A stretch of DNA of 64,000 bases. Origin: Algoriphagus limi. GTDB lineage: Bacteria > Bacteroidota > Bacteroidia > Cytophagales > Cyclobacteriaceae. Position 1 is the stretch's first letter, and each line of letters starts with the position of its first letter. Below the pieces are notes generated by a model. That model searched no databases. It worked only from the letters and a program-made list of their open reading frames with translations, and was not told the DNA's origin. The translations under genes were made by a program, and so were the position numbers. Positions 27,237-36,481 of the stretch are shown piece after piece. The DNA lies in assembly GCF_024919275.1 (NCBI RefSeq), contig NZ_JANWGH010000004.1, positions 1 through 64,000 of the forward strand, given 5' to 3'.

Positions 27237-28577
27237 ATGAAAAGTATTCTGATCACCGGTGCAAATATAGTTAATGAAGGCCGGATCTTTCGGGGAGATG
27301 TCTTAGTGGCAAACGGCCGTATCGCTAAAATCGGAGAAAATCTCTCTGGGGAGTCTGCTGATAAGCAGATAGATGCTGAGGGAAAGTACCTTTTTCCAGG
27401 AATCATTGATGATCAGGTACATTTTAGAGAGCCTGGGCTAACTCATAAGGGCGATATCTACACAGAGTCCAAAGCTGCTGTCGCAGGTGGTGTGACTTCT
27501 TATATGGAAATGCCAAATACCGTTCCGCAGGCAGTGACCATTCCTTTGCTGGAAGAAAAATATGCTCGAGCAAAAGAAGTTTCGCTAGCTAATTACTCTT
27601 TCTTCTTTGGAGGAACGAATGACAACCTCGAAGAAATCCTCAAATTGGATCTAAGAAATGTTTGTGGCCTGAAGGTTTTTCAAGGTTCTTCTACCGGCAA
27701 CATGGTGGTTGACAATATCGAATCTTTGGAAGGGATTTTTAAATATTACAAAGGTTTATTGGCTATTCACTCAGAAAATGATCACATCATCGCCGAGAAT
27801 CTGGCGGAATACAAAGCCAAATACGGAGATGATATTCCTGTTAAATTCCATCCTAAAATTCGTTCTGAAGAGGCTTGTTACAATGCTTCAAGTCGGGCTG
27901 TTGCTATGGCTAAAAAGTATGGAACCCGACTCCATATTTTGCACATAAGTACTGCCAAGGAGTTGGAGTTATTTGATAACAGTATTCCTTTGGAGCAAAA
28001 GCATATTACCTCCGAGGCTTGTATTCACCACTTGTGGTTTTCTGAAGAGGATTATGAAACCAAAGGCACTTTGATCAAATGGAATCCAGCAGTCAAAACA
28101 GCTCATGATCGGGATGAAATTTTCAAAGCAGTATTGGATGATCGAATCGATGTGATTGCTACCGACCATGCTCCCCATACTTTGGAGGAAAAAGCTCAGG
28201 TTTACACCAAAGCACCTTCAGGTGGACCTTTAATTCAGCATTCTTTGGTTGCGATGTTGGATTTCTATCATCAGGGGAAAATCAGCTTAGAGCGCATCGT
28301 TGATAAAATGGCACATAATGTTGCCAAGCTCTTCAGAATCGAAGAAAGAGGATTCATCAGGGAGGGGTATCATGCTGATTTGGTCTTGGTAGATTTGAAT
28401 GATCCATGGACTGTTTCTAAGGAAAACATCTTAGCGAAGTGCGGTTGGTCTCCATTTGAAGGTCATACTTTCCAGTCTAAAGTAACCCATACGATTGTGT
28501 CCGGACACTTAGCGTATGAAGACGGACAGTTTGATGAAAGTAAAAAAGGAGAGCGGATGACTTTTTCTGTAAATTAA
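27237..28577 (+). CDS. pyrC: Dihydroorotase (class I, Bacteroidota QxH variant)
   Basis: The 446-residue amidohydrolase closes carbamoyl-aspartate to dihydroorotate in pyrimidine synthesis. The start at 27237 (MKSILITGANIVNEG) fits family starts; a TTG 36 bp upstream is the alternative. The metal site is recognisable: VHFREPGLTHKGDI, the carbamylatable lysine in GLKVFQGSSTGNM, HSENDH, LHILHIST and the catalytic Asp in ATDHAPHT. Notably the usual HxH pair reads Gln60-x-His62 (DDQVHF), replacing one metal ligand. I recall the same DDQVHF in related Bacteroidota enzymes, so it is probably a family trait and not decay. A noncatalytic or allantoinase-like role cannot be excluded. Confidence 0.87.
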   Translation: MKSILITGANIVNEGRIFRGDVLVANGRIAKIGENLSGESADKQIDAEGKYLFPGIIDDQVHFREPGLTHKGDIYTESKAAVAGGVTSYMEMPNTVPQAVTIPLLEEKYARAKEVSLANYSFFFGGTNDNLEEILKLDLRNVCGLKVFQGSSTGNMVVDNIESLEGIFKYYKGLLAIHSENDHIIAENLAEYKAKYGDDIPVKFHPKIRSEEACYNASSRAVAMAKKYGTRLHILHISTAKELELFDNSIPLEQKHITSEACIHHLWFSEEDYETKGTLIKWNPAVKTAHDRDEIFKAVLDDRIDVIATDHAPHTLEEKAQVYTKAPSGGPLIQHSLVAMLDFYHQGKISLERIVDKMAHNVAKLFRIEERGFIREGYHADLVLVDLNDPWTVSKENILAKCGWSPFEGHTFQSKVTHTIVSGHLAYEDGQFDESKKGERMTFSVN

Positions 28578-28590
28578 TTTGAAAAGGCTC

Positions 28591-28621
28591 TTGCGCAAAA
28601 AAGTACTTCTCTCTACCTTTG
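28591..28621 (+). promoter_or_regulatory. tRNA-His promoter
   Basis: The -33 TTG (28591-28593), a 20-bp spacer and the -7 TACCTTTG (28614-28621) match the Bacteroidota sigma-70 pattern. The following CATTCC is identical to the initiation region of the tRNA-Val promoter. Confidence 0.75.
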
Positions 28622-28660
28622 CATTCCAATTGAGGGAGATGTCCTCAAAACATAAAAAAT

Positions 28661-28735
28661 GGTGATTGTAGCTCAGCTGGTTAGAGCGCTGGTTTGTGGC
28701 ACCAGAGGTCGCCGGTTCGAATCCGGTCTTTCACC
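28661..28735 (+). tRNA. tRNA-His (GTG anticodon)
   Basis: The cloverleaf folds with anticodon loop TTGTGGC between stems CTGGT and ACCAG, D-arm GCTC/GAGC and T-arm GCCGG/CCGGT around TTCGAAT. The extra 5' G (28661, G-1) faces C73, the identity element of tRNA-His. The acceptor stem has two adjacent T-T oppositions (positions 5-68 and 6-67). CCA is not encoded. It has its own promoter and terminator. Confidence 0.93.
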
Positions 28736-28742
28736 CTTAAAG

Positions 28743-28764
28743 CCCCTCATTTTGAGGGGTTTTT
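28743..28764 (+). terminator. Terminator after tRNA-His
   Basis: The stem CCCCTCA/TGAGGGG with a three-base loop is followed by five T. Confidence 0.8.
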
Positions 28765-28809
28765 CTATTTAAAAGGAATTCTTTTGGCATCAATATTGAG
28801 CCGGAGGAA

Positions 28810-28971
28810 ATGAAACTAAACCAACGTCAGATGTTTACACTGTTTAAAAACTCGCCGAAGTTCCCGGTGATCAAACCGGTGAATATTTCACTTGTCAGAA
28901 ATTACATGACGAAATTTGAAGAATCTCTCAAAAATTTCGAAGAAGTACAAAAAGAGGTTTTTCACTCGTAA
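28810..28971 (+). CDS. Uncalled small ORF, 53 residues, unknown function
   Basis: The ATG at 28810 follows GGAGGA at 28803-28808, a strong Shine-Dalgarno sequence that is rare in this window, though the spacing is very short. The frame encodes a basic-then-acidic peptide starting MKLNQRQMFTLFKNSPKFP and ending in a helical, Glu-rich stretch (TKFEESLKNFEEVQKEVF). There is no signal peptide or membrane segment. A perfect GNRA-loop terminator begins 16 bp after the stop codon and another terminator closes the tRNA upstream, so the ORF sits in a unit of its own. I do not recognise a family; it may be lineage-specific, or a non-coding RNA with a chance frame. Confidence 0.55.
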   Translation: MKLNQRQMFTLFKNSPKFPVIKPVNISLVRNYMTKFEESLKNFEEVQKEVFHS

Positions 28972-28986
28972 AAGATCAAGTTTTCG

Positions 28987-29018
28987 AAAGGTTATGGCGA
29001 CATAACCTTTATTTTTTT
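28987..29018 (+). terminator. Terminator after the 53-residue ORF
   Basis: A perfect ten-bp stem AAAGGTTATG/CATAACCTTT with a GCGA tetraloop is followed by A and seven T. Confidence 0.88.
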
Positions 29019-29078
29019 GCTTTTCATTTTTCTTTACATCCCAATGTTATATTTTAACGGGATGCAACTTTTAGACCC

Positions 29079-30995
29079 ATGAGTTATATCCATTTTGACA
29101 AAACACAACTAGTCAATCTAAACTATTCCCTTGATCGGGAAATCATCCGAACCAATCGGTCTGGTACCTATACTAGTACGACTATTATTGGGTGTAATAC
29201 CCGAAAATATCACGGGCTTTTAGTAGCTCCACAGCCTCAGATTGATTCTCAAAACCATGTTTTTCTATCCACAGTCCATGAGACGGTGATTCAGCATGGG
29301 GCGAGCTTTAATTTGGGGATTAGTAAGTTTCCCGGAAATTATTCCCCAAGAGGACATAAATACCTGGAGGATTTCGATTCTGAGCCAATCCCAAAATTGA
29401 CCTATCGAGTAGGAGGGGTCCTTTTGCAAAAAGAATTGATCTTGGATACCAACCGAGATCGAGTGATGATTCGGTATACCTTGCTGGAAGCTCACTCTCC
29501 GACAAAGATTCGAATCCAACCTTTCTTGGCGTTTCGGGGATACCATACCCTTTGTAAGGAAAATGACGATATCCAGAAGGATTTTGAAAAAGTACCCAAT
29601 GGTGTGAAATTCCGGCTTTACCCGGTTTATGACCCGCTTTTTCTTCAGCTCTCCAAAAAGAATAAATTCAAATCTGAGCCAAATTGGTATCACAATGTAG
29701 AGTATATTCTGGAGCGTGAACGAGGCTATGAGTATCAAGAAGACCTTTATGTTCCTGGCTATTTTGAATTTGATATTGAAAAAGGAGAATCTGTTATTTT
29801 CTCCGCAGGTTTAACTGAAGCAGACCCAAGTACCCGTCAGCGGGCATTTGAAAAAGAAGTGGCTCGACGAATTCCACGAAGTAATTTCGAAAACTGCCTG
29901 ATCAACTCTGCCACTCAGTTTATCCGAAACAGAGATGGAGAGACTAGGATTATAGCTGGATATCCATGGTTTGGCTGGTGGGGAAGAGATACCTTTATTG
30001 CAGCGCCTGGATTGACTTTGGCGAGAGGAGATAAAGAGACCTTTTTGGAAATCATGGATACCATGTCCAAAGACCTAAAAGGTCCACTTTTCCCGAATGT
30101 GGGAAGCGGGGATTTCACCAATATGAATTCCATTGACGCCCCTCTTTGGTTCTTTTGGTCGCTTCAGCAATACATCTATTTCACAGGAGATACCAAAACT
30201 GTCAAAAGTCGATACCTAGCTAAGCTCAAAGGAATTTTGGATGGGTATCAGCAGGGAACAGACTTCAATATTCACATGCTTTCCAACGGGCTGATCTATG
30301 GCGGATATGAGAAAGTGGCTTTGACATGGATGGATGCCGTAACCGTTGACGGTCCTGTTACTCCGAGAACAGGCTGCCCAGTGGAGATTCAAGCGCTTTG
30401 GTATAATGCCTTGAAGTTTTATCATGAATTGTCAGGTGAGGAGCATTATGGAAAACTTGCCGATAAAGTGAAAGAATCCTTCCTGAAAGAATTTTGGGAT
30501 GAGAATAAAGGCTATTTGGCGGATGTCGTGAATGGAATGGAAAAGGACTGGGCAATCAGACCAAATATGGTATTTGCCACTTCCTTGCCTTATACCATGC
30601 TAGATGAGAATCAACGTGGTCAAATCTTAGATTTGGTCCGGTCTAATTTGTTGACAAATCGAGGTCTAAGAACCTTGGCTCCTGATGATCCAGCTTACAA
30701 GGGCTATTATTTCGGCGATCCGATCAGCCGAGATAATGCTTATCATAACGGTACGGTTTGGGTTTGGCCAATGGGGCATTTTGTGGAGGCTTATATCAAA
30801 CTACATGGGAAATCAGCCAAGAACTTCATCGATCGAATTATCAAGAGCTTTGATGGAGTAATGACTCAATATGGAGTGGGAACTGTAGCAGAGATTTATG
30901 ATGGAGATCCTCCTCACAGACCAAAAGGTTCTGTCTCTCAGGCTTGGTCTGTAGCAGAACTATTACGCATGATGGAATTAGTAAAACGGATATAA
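29079..30995 (+). CDS. Glycogen debranching enzyme-like amylo-alpha-1,6-glucosidase
   Basis: The 638-residue protein has an N-terminal GDE_N_bis-type beta domain (about 15-240; LDREIIRTNRSGTYTSTTIIG and CNTRKYHGLLVAP are typical) and a C-terminal (alpha/alpha)6 catalytic barrel (about 265-635) with the hallmark PWFGWWGRDTFIAAPGLTL. It hydrolyses alpha-1,6 branch points of glycogen-like glucans in the cytoplasm; no signal peptide is present. It is first of three same-strand genes (next start 11 bp after its stop) that together form an alpha-glucan operon. Confidence 0.92.
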   Translation: MSYIHFDKTQLVNLNYSLDREIIRTNRSGTYTSTTIIGCNTRKYHGLLVAPQPQIDSQNHVFLSTVHETVIQHGASFNLGISKFPGNYSPRGHKYLEDFDSEPIPKLTYRVGGVLLQKELILDTNRDRVMIRYTLLEAHSPTKIRIQPFLAFRGYHTLCKENDDIQKDFEKVPNGVKFRLYPVYDPLFLQLSKKNKFKSEPNWYHNVEYILERERGYEYQEDLYVPGYFEFDIEKGESVIFSAGLTEADPSTRQRAFEKEVARRIPRSNFENCLINSATQFIRNRDGETRIIAGYPWFGWWGRDTFIAAPGLTLARGDKETFLEIMDTMSKDLKGPLFPNVGSGDFTNMNSIDAPLWFFWSLQQYIYFTGDTKTVKSRYLAKLKGILDGYQQGTDFNIHMLSNGLIYGGYEKVALTWMDAVTVDGPVTPRTGCPVEIQALWYNALKFYHELSGEEHYGKLADKVKESFLKEFWDENKGYLADVVNGMEKDWAIRPNMVFATSLPYTMLDENQRGQILDLVRSNLLTNRGLRTLAPDDPAYKGYYFGDPISRDNAYHNGTVWVWPMGHFVEAYIKLHGKSAKNFIDRIIKSFDGVMTQYGVGTVAEIYDGDPPHRPKGSVSQAWSVAELLRMMELVKRI

Positions 30996-31006
30996 AACTT
31001 TTTTCT

Positions 31007-32290
31007 ATGAGGGTATTAATGTTTGGGTGGGAATTCCCGCCACATATTTCCGGAGGATTAGGCACAGCCTGTTATGGTTTGGTCAAGGGGATGGTTCATC
31101 ATGATCAAGAAGTGATTTTTGTTGTTCCCAAGCTTTGGGGTGATGAAGAGCCTTTGGCTGATTTTGTCAATGCAAGTGATGTCACCATAGATTATCGGGA
31201 GAAAAAGTTTAAAAGCATTTGGAAAAATCTGACCTATCTAGAAGTATCAAGCTTTTTGGTGCCTTACCTAGGTCCTGAAGAGTATCAGAAATTTACGGAT
31301 TATGCGATCCACGATCGGGCAGATGTGGATGAGAGTATTTTTACCAACAAATACCAATTCAGTGGAAAATACGGTAAAAATCTAATGGAAGAGGTAAGCC
31401 GCTATGCCCTCACCGCGGCTCAGATTGCCCGAGATCGAAAAGACTTCGACATCATCCATGCTCACGATTGGTTGTCATTTCCCGCGGGAATTGCGGCAAA
31501 AGAAATCAGTGGAAAGAAACTGGTAGCCCATGTTCATGCAACGGAATATGACCGATCCGGTGAGTCGGTTAACCCTCCTGTTTTTGAGATTGAAAAAGCG
31601 GGAATGGAAGCTGCTGACCATGTGGTGGCGGTTAGTCAGTTGACCAAAAATATCATTGTCAACCGATACGGAATTCCTGCTGAAAAAGTAAGTGTGCTTC
31701 ACAATGCAGTATTAGATGCAAGCATAATCAAATCAAAATATGAGAAGAAAGTACCTGAGAAAATCGTGACTTTCTTGGGTCGGATTACTTTCCAAAAAGG
31801 GCCAGAATATTTTGTGGAGGCAGCCAAAAAGGTAATGGACCGAGATGATAATGTTCGCTTCGTAATGGCTGGTTCCGGAGACCTCCTCAATCGGATGATT
31901 GATCGGGTAGCAGAGCTCCGAATGGGGCATAAATTCCATTTCACGGGCTTTTTGAAAGGAGACGATGTGGATCATATGTATGCTATTTCAGACGTCTATG
32001 TGATGCCCTCTGTCTCCGAGCCGTTTGGAATTGCTCCACTGGAAGCCGTTAGACACAATACTCCAACTATCATTTCGAAGCAATCCGGTGTAGCAGAAGT
32101 TCTTCAAAATGCCATTAAGATTGATTTTTGGGACGTAGATGCCATGGCTGATGCTATGTTTGCTTTGCTGCATTATCAAGGGATTTCCAAGATGTTTAAA
32201 GAGCTGGGCAGTGAAGAACTTAAAAATTTGAAATGGGAGCATGTAGCTGCCAAACTCGTCAAGATTTATGAAAAAACTTTAGCGCAATAA
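31007..32290 (+). CDS. Glycosyltransferase, GT4/glycogen-synthase-like
   Basis: The start at 31007 (MRVLMFGWEFPPHISGGLG) matches family starts and lies 11 bp after the debranching gene's stop; the longer open frame would overlap that gene. The 427-residue protein has a GT-B fold: a starch-synthase-like N domain with FDIIHAHDWLSFPAG and a C domain with VTFLGRITFQKGPEYFVEAA and the retaining EX7E motif in SEPFGIAPLEAV. It probably elongates alpha-glucan using a nucleotide sugar or, as in some cluster relatives, makes maltosyl primers; donor not determinable by eye. It is the middle gene of the alpha-glucan operon. Confidence 0.9.
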   Translation: MRVLMFGWEFPPHISGGLGTACYGLVKGMVHHDQEVIFVVPKLWGDEEPLADFVNASDVTIDYREKKFKSIWKNLTYLEVSSFLVPYLGPEEYQKFTDYAIHDRADVDESIFTNKYQFSGKYGKNLMEEVSRYALTAAQIARDRKDFDIIHAHDWLSFPAGIAAKEISGKKLVAHVHATEYDRSGESVNPPVFEIEKAGMEAADHVVAVSQLTKNIIVNRYGIPAEKVSVLHNAVLDASIIKSKYEKKVPEKIVTFLGRITFQKGPEYFVEAAKKVMDRDDNVRFVMAGSGDLLNRMIDRVAELRMGHKFHFTGFLKGDDVDHMYAISDVYVMPSVSEPFGIAPLEAVRHNTPTIISKQSGVAEVLQNAIKIDFWDVDAMADAMFALLHYQGISKMFKELGSEELKNLKWEHVAAKLVKIYEKTLAQ

Positions 32291-32292
32291 CC

Positions 32293-33504
32293 ATGAGAAC
32301 GATTTGCTTTTACTTTCAGGTCCATCAGCCTTATCGGCTTAAGCCATATCGCTTTTTTGATATTGGAGACGATCATTATTACTGGGATGACTTCCTAAAT
32401 CGGAGCGTTATGAGAAGGGTAGCTCAAAAGTGCTATCTGCCTATGAATGCTCTTTTATTGGACTTAATCGAAAGACATAAAGGAGCTTTCAAAGTCACCT
32501 TTTCCTTTTCAGGAACTTTTATGGACCAAATGGAGGCCTATGCTCCTGATGTGTTGGAAAGTTTCCAACGATTAGTTGCCACAGGTCAGGTAGAAGTTCT
32601 CAGTGAAACTTATGGCCACTCTCTGGCTTCGTTGAAAAGCAAGGAGGAATTCTCCAGAATGGTGGATCAGCACCGAGATAAAATCAAGCAGTTGTTTAAT
32701 GGCTATACTCCAAAAGTTTTTAGAAATACAGAGTTAATCTATTCTGATAAAATCGGGGAAATGGTTCATGATATGGGCTATACAGGGGTTTTGACAGAAG
32801 GGGCAAAGCACGTTTTGGGATGGAAGAGTCCTAATTTTGTCTATCAAAATAGCATTAGGCCAGAACTGAAAGTCTTGCTTAAGAATTTCCGTCTATCGGA
32901 TGATATCGCTTTCCGTTTTTCCAATAAGACTTGGTCTGATTATCCTTTGACTGTAGACAAGTTTATCAGTTGGGTAAATGCAATTCCAAAGTCTGAGCCT
33001 GTCTTAAATCTCTTCATGGATTATGAAACTTTTGGAGAGCATCAGTGGAAGGAAACTGGGATATTCGATTTCATGAGAGCTTTGCCAGAGGCAGTCCTTT
33101 CTAAGACAGATTTTGGATTTTCTACTCCATCGGAAGTATTGGGCCAGGTGGATGCAATTAGTCCAATTCATGTTCCGATACCAATCAGCTGGGCCGATGA
33201 AGAGCGTGATTTGACGGCTTGGTTGGGAAATGACTTGCAGGATGAAGCATTTGATCGCCTGTATGAATTGGAAAAGACTGTCCGGCAGCTAGATGACCCG
33301 GATTTGATTCGGGATTGGAATTATCTTCAGACCTCGGATCACTTCTATTACATGTGTACCAAGTTCTTTTCAGATGGAGATATTCACTCCTATTTTAGCC
33401 CATATGATACGCCATACGATGCGTTTATCAATTATATGAATGTCCTGAGTGATTTTGTCCTCCGGATCAAGGAAAAGAAAAAAGAAGTAGAATCAGTCGA
33501 ATAA
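32293..33504 (+). CDS. Glycoside hydrolase family 57 alpha-amylase-like enzyme
   Basis: The 403-residue cytoplasmic protein begins RTICFYFQVHQPYRL, the first conserved GH57 motif (HQP). Further GH57 motifs are visible: GHSLASL, RNTELIYSDKIGEMVHDMGYTGVLTEG and LNLFMDYETFGEHQW, which holds the catalytic acid. It starts 2 bp after the glycosyltransferase stop. With the debranching enzyme and glycosyltransferase it forms a gene order I recognise from other Bacteroidota; the set likely remodels storage glucan. Exact bond specificity (alpha-1,4 hydrolysis or transfer) is not visible. Confidence 0.92.
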   Translation: MRTICFYFQVHQPYRLKPYRFFDIGDDHYYWDDFLNRSVMRRVAQKCYLPMNALLLDLIERHKGAFKVTFSFSGTFMDQMEAYAPDVLESFQRLVATGQVEVLSETYGHSLASLKSKEEFSRMVDQHRDKIKQLFNGYTPKVFRNTELIYSDKIGEMVHDMGYTGVLTEGAKHVLGWKSPNFVYQNSIRPELKVLLKNFRLSDDIAFRFSNKTWSDYPLTVDKFISWVNAIPKSEPVLNLFMDYETFGEHQWKETGIFDFMRALPEAVLSKTDFGFSTPSEVLGQVDAISPIHVPIPISWADEERDLTAWLGNDLQDEAFDRLYELEKTVRQLDDPDLIRDWNYLQTSDHFYYMCTKFFSDGDIHSYFSPYDTPYDAFINYMNVLSDFVLRIKEKKKEVESVE

Positions 33505-33520
33505 TGGCTGATTCTTTTTT

Positions 33521-33964
33521 TTACCAGATTCCGAATTGGGAGAAATGGTGCGTGAAATGCTTTTGATGAAATCTATCCCATTCTTCCTTATTCAGCTCTC
33601 CTAAAACCGGATGCATTGTTTTAGCCTTAGGGTTTTGGATGAAAAATTTTTCAAACTCTTCTAAGCTTTGAAGCAATTTGGTTTTAGCTGTATCCAAATC
33701 TGTGAAGCGTAAAGGCAGTAATTCTCCTGGATCATTGGGGAATTTGATCTCTTTTGGAAAGTCCATCTCAGTTCCCAAAAGCATCCTTTTCATTTCCAGC
33801 TGTTTATTGCTTGGTTCGAAGAAAGGGATTTTTATTCGGTCGGAAGAAATCTTGACGGTAAGCGTAAGATGCTCCACCATGTGTTGCGGAGTCATTTTTC
33901 CAAAATCAGGTTTCTGATCTGCTTTTAGGTTTTCCAATTGGGTTTTGATGGATTGTGAATTCAT
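33521..33964 (-). CDS. DUF1569 / DinB-like four-helix protein
   Basis: I place the start at 33964 (MNSQSIKTQLENLKADQKP), which avoids an upstream segment derived from the nrdA terminator region. The 147-residue protein resembles DUF1569 of the DinB/YfiT-like metal-binding helical superfamily: the segment MTPQHMVEHL holds a conserved His, and the end HPVLGELNKEEWDRFHQKHFTHHFSQFG is the second hallmark, with His residues that could bind a metal. No catalytic function is established for the family. It is a single gene that converges on the GH57 gene, with only 16 bp between stops. Confidence 0.8.
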   Translation of the reverse strand: MNSQSIKTQLENLKADQKPDFGKMTPQHMVEHLTLTVKISSDRIKIPFFEPSNKQLEMKRMLLGTEMDFPKEIKFPNDPGELLPLRFTDLDTAKTKLLQSLEEFEKFFIQNPKAKTMHPVLGELNKEEWDRFHQKHFTHHFSQFGIW

Positions 33965-33991
33965 AAAAGGGAAATTTGGATTCTTTAGACT

Positions 33992-34023
33992 AAAAAAGCG
34001 CCCAGAACAACCAGGCGCTTTTT
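33992..34023 (-). terminator. Terminator after nrdA
   Basis: The stem AAAAAGCGCC/GGCGCTTTTT with an 11-base loop ends in T on the minus strand, just past the nrdA stop. Confidence 0.8.
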
Positions 34024-34045
34024 CCAATTGACGAACTCTAAAATT

Positions 34046-36442
34046 TTAACTTCCGCACATTTCGCAGTCATCTGGATTGTCTAATGAACAGGCGATGGCT
34101 GCTTGCTTGTCTTTTAGTTCCTGAGCAGTAGGTGTTTCTGCTTCTTCTTTGTCCACCAATGCACTCTTGTCCAAGGTGAATTTGATTGCAGAGGCTGCTG
34201 CTTGAGAGCGTAGGTAATACATACCGGTTTTGAGGCCTTTCTTCCAAGCGTAGAAGTGCATGGAGGTTAATTTTCCAAAGTTTGGATCTTGCAAGAAGAC
34301 ATTCATACTTTGGGATTGACAGATGTAAGCTCCTCTATCAGCCGCCATGTCGATGATGACTTTCTGAGAAATCTCCCAAACTGTTTTGTAGAGGTCCTTG
34401 ATGTTTTGTGGAATATTTGGAATGTTCTGAACAGATCCATTCGCTGCAATCAATCTGTTTCTCATGGTGTCATCCCAAAGACCCAAGCTGATCAAATCCC
34501 TCATCAAGTGCTTGTTCACGACGATGAATTCACCGGAAAGGGTTCTTCTTGTGTAGATATTGGAAGTGTAAGGCTCAAAGCACTCGTTGTTTCCAAGGAT
34601 TTGAGATGTAGAAGCTGTCGGCATAGGAGCAACCAAAAGAGAGTTACGCAAACCGAACTTCTTCACTTTCTCTTTCAAATCTGACCAATTCCATCTTCCG
34701 GACTTTGGTGTTACTCCCCACATGTCAAACTGAAGAATTCCTTGGGAAGCCGGAGACCCTTCATAGGTTTCATAGGTTCCTTCGATCTTCGCCAATTCCA
34801 TGGAAGTTTCTACTGCTGCGTAGTAGATGGTTTCGAAGATATCCTCATTCAGGCCTTTAGCCTCAGGAGAATCAAACGGCATTCTGAGCATCAAGAAGGC
34901 ATCTGCAAGTCCTTGTACACCCAAACCAATTGGTCTGTGGCGGAAGTTGGAGCGACGAGCCTCTTCAACTGGATAGTAGTTTACATCAATTACCTTGTTC
35001 AGATTACGAGTCGCTACCTTTGTGATTTCGTAAAGTTTTTGATGGTCGAAATAGCTCTTACCATCAGGTCCTGTGGTCACGAATTTTGGAAGTGCGATAG
35101 ATGCCAGGTTACAAACTGCTACTTCATCTGGAGAAGTGTACTCGATAATTTCAGTACAAAGGTTGGATGACTTAATGGTACCCAAGTTTTTCTGGTTGGA
35201 TTTACCATTCGCTGCATCCTTGTAAAGCATGTAAGGCGTACCTGTTTCAATCTGAGATTCTAAGACTTCAAACCAAAGTTCCTGAGCTTTGATCGTTTCT
35301 CTAGCTCTGCCTTCACGCTCATACTTTTCATACAATCTCTCAAATTCCTCTCCGTGGCAATCAGACAAACCTGGAGCTTCATTTGGACAGAAGAGCGACC
35401 AATTCTCATTAGACTCCACACGCTTCATGAATAGATCTGGAACCCAAAGTGCATAGAACAAATCTCGGGCACGCATTTCTTCCTTACCGTGGTTTCTCTT
35501 GAGCTCCAAGAAATCCTTGATGTCTGCATGCCAAGGCTCCAAGTAGATAGCGAAAGATCCTTTACGCTTGCCACCACCTTGATCCACATAACGAGCCGTC
35601 ATGTCGAAGTTACGGAGCATTGGTACGATACCATTTGAAACGCCATTGGTGCCTTTAATATAGGAGCCTTTAGCCCGTACGTGATGTATTGAAAGACCAA
35701 TACCACCAGCAGACTGGGAAATTTTAGCACACTGCTTAAGCGTATCGTAAATCCCATCTATACTGTCTTCCTTCATGGTAAGTAGGAAGCAGGAAGAAAG
35801 CTGTGGTTTTGGAGTACCTGCATTGAAAAGGGTAGGAGTCGCATGTGTAAACCACTTCTCGGATAGCAAATTGTACGTTTCAATTGCAGAGTCAATATCC
35901 TCTTTGTGAATTCCGACTGATACCCGCATCAACATGTGCTGCGGACGCTCAACCACTTTCCCATCCAACTTGATGAGATAACTTCTTTCTAAAGTCTTAA
36001 ACCCAAAATAATCGTATCCGAAATCTCGCTTGTAATCGATTGCGGCGTCAAGACGCGCTGCATTTTTCTTAATGATACCATACACCTCGGTATCCAAAAG
36101 CTGGGCATTTTCGCCGGTCTTTGGATTTACAAAGGTGTAAAGCCTCTTCATTGTGTTGGAGAAAGACTGACTAGTAGTCTTGTGGAGGTTGGAAATCGCA
36201 ATGCGAGCAGCCAAAACAGCATAGTCAGGATGTTTGACAGTGAGAGATGCACAGACTTCAGCAGCTAGGTTATCTAGCTCGGCCGTGGTCACACCATCGT
36301 ACAATCCATCAATTACTTTTTTTGCAACTTCGATCGGTTGGATAAACTTCGGATCCAATCCATCGCAAAGGTTTTCAATTCGTGCTGTGATTTTGTCGAA
36401 TCTTACCGATTCGCGTCTTCCATCTCTTTTTATTACTAGCAT
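34046..36442 (-). CDS. nrdA: Ribonucleoside-diphosphate reductase, class Ia alpha subunit
   Basis: The 798-residue large subunit of aerobic ribonucleotide reductase starts with an ATP-cone (1-90, [18 protein letters not shown]), the allosteric on/off switch. The catalytic barrel carries [16 protein letters not shown] and [20 protein letters not shown] (active-site cysteine pair) and [26 protein letters not shown]. The C-terminal swinging-arm pair is Cys793/Cys796 (CEMC), re-reduced by thioredoxin. Sequence character is of the eukaryote-like class Ia group common in Bacteroidota. It lies 39 bp downstream of nrdB in the same leftward operon. Confidence 0.97.
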   Translation of the reverse strand: MLVIKRDGRRESVRFDKITARIENLCDGLDPKFIQPIEVAKKVIDGLYDGVTTAELDNLAAEVCASLTVKHPDYAVLAARIAISNLHKTTSQSFSNTMKRLYTFVNPKTGENAQLLDTEVYGIIKKNAARLDAAIDYKRDFGYDYFGFKTLERSYLIKLDGKVVERPQHMLMRVSVGIHKEDIDSAIETYNLLSEKWFTHATPTLFNAGTPKPQLSSCFLLTMKEDSIDGIYDTLKQCAKISQSAGGIGLSIHHVRAKGSYIKGTNGVSNGIVPMLRNFDMTARYVDQGGGKRKGSFAIYLEPWHADIKDFLELKRNHGKEEMRARDLFYALWVPDLFMKRVESNENWSLFCPNEAPGLSDCHGEEFERLYEKYEREGRARETIKAQELWFEVLESQIETGTPYMLYKDAANGKSNQKNLGTIKSSNLCTEIIEYTSPDEVAVCNLASIALPKFVTTGPDGKSYFDHQKLYEITKVATRNLNKVIDVNYYPVEEARRSNFRHRPIGLGVQGLADAFLMLRMPFDSPEAKGLNEDIFETIYYAAVETSMELAKIEGTYETYEGSPASQGILQFDMWGVTPKSGRWNWSDLKEKVKKFGLRNSLLVAPMPTASTSQILGNNECFEPYTSNIYTRRTLSGEFIVVNKHLMRDLISLGLWDDTMRNRLIAANGSVQNIPNIPQNIKDLYKTVWEISQKVIIDMAADRGAYICQSQSMNVFLQDPNFGKLTSMHFYAWKKGLKTGMYYLRSQAAASAIKFTLDKSALVDKEEAETPTAQELKDKQAAIACSLDNPDDCEMCGS

Positions 36443-36481
36443 AGTCGGATAAGGTTAAAGTGGTTGGGTTGAAAATTGAAA

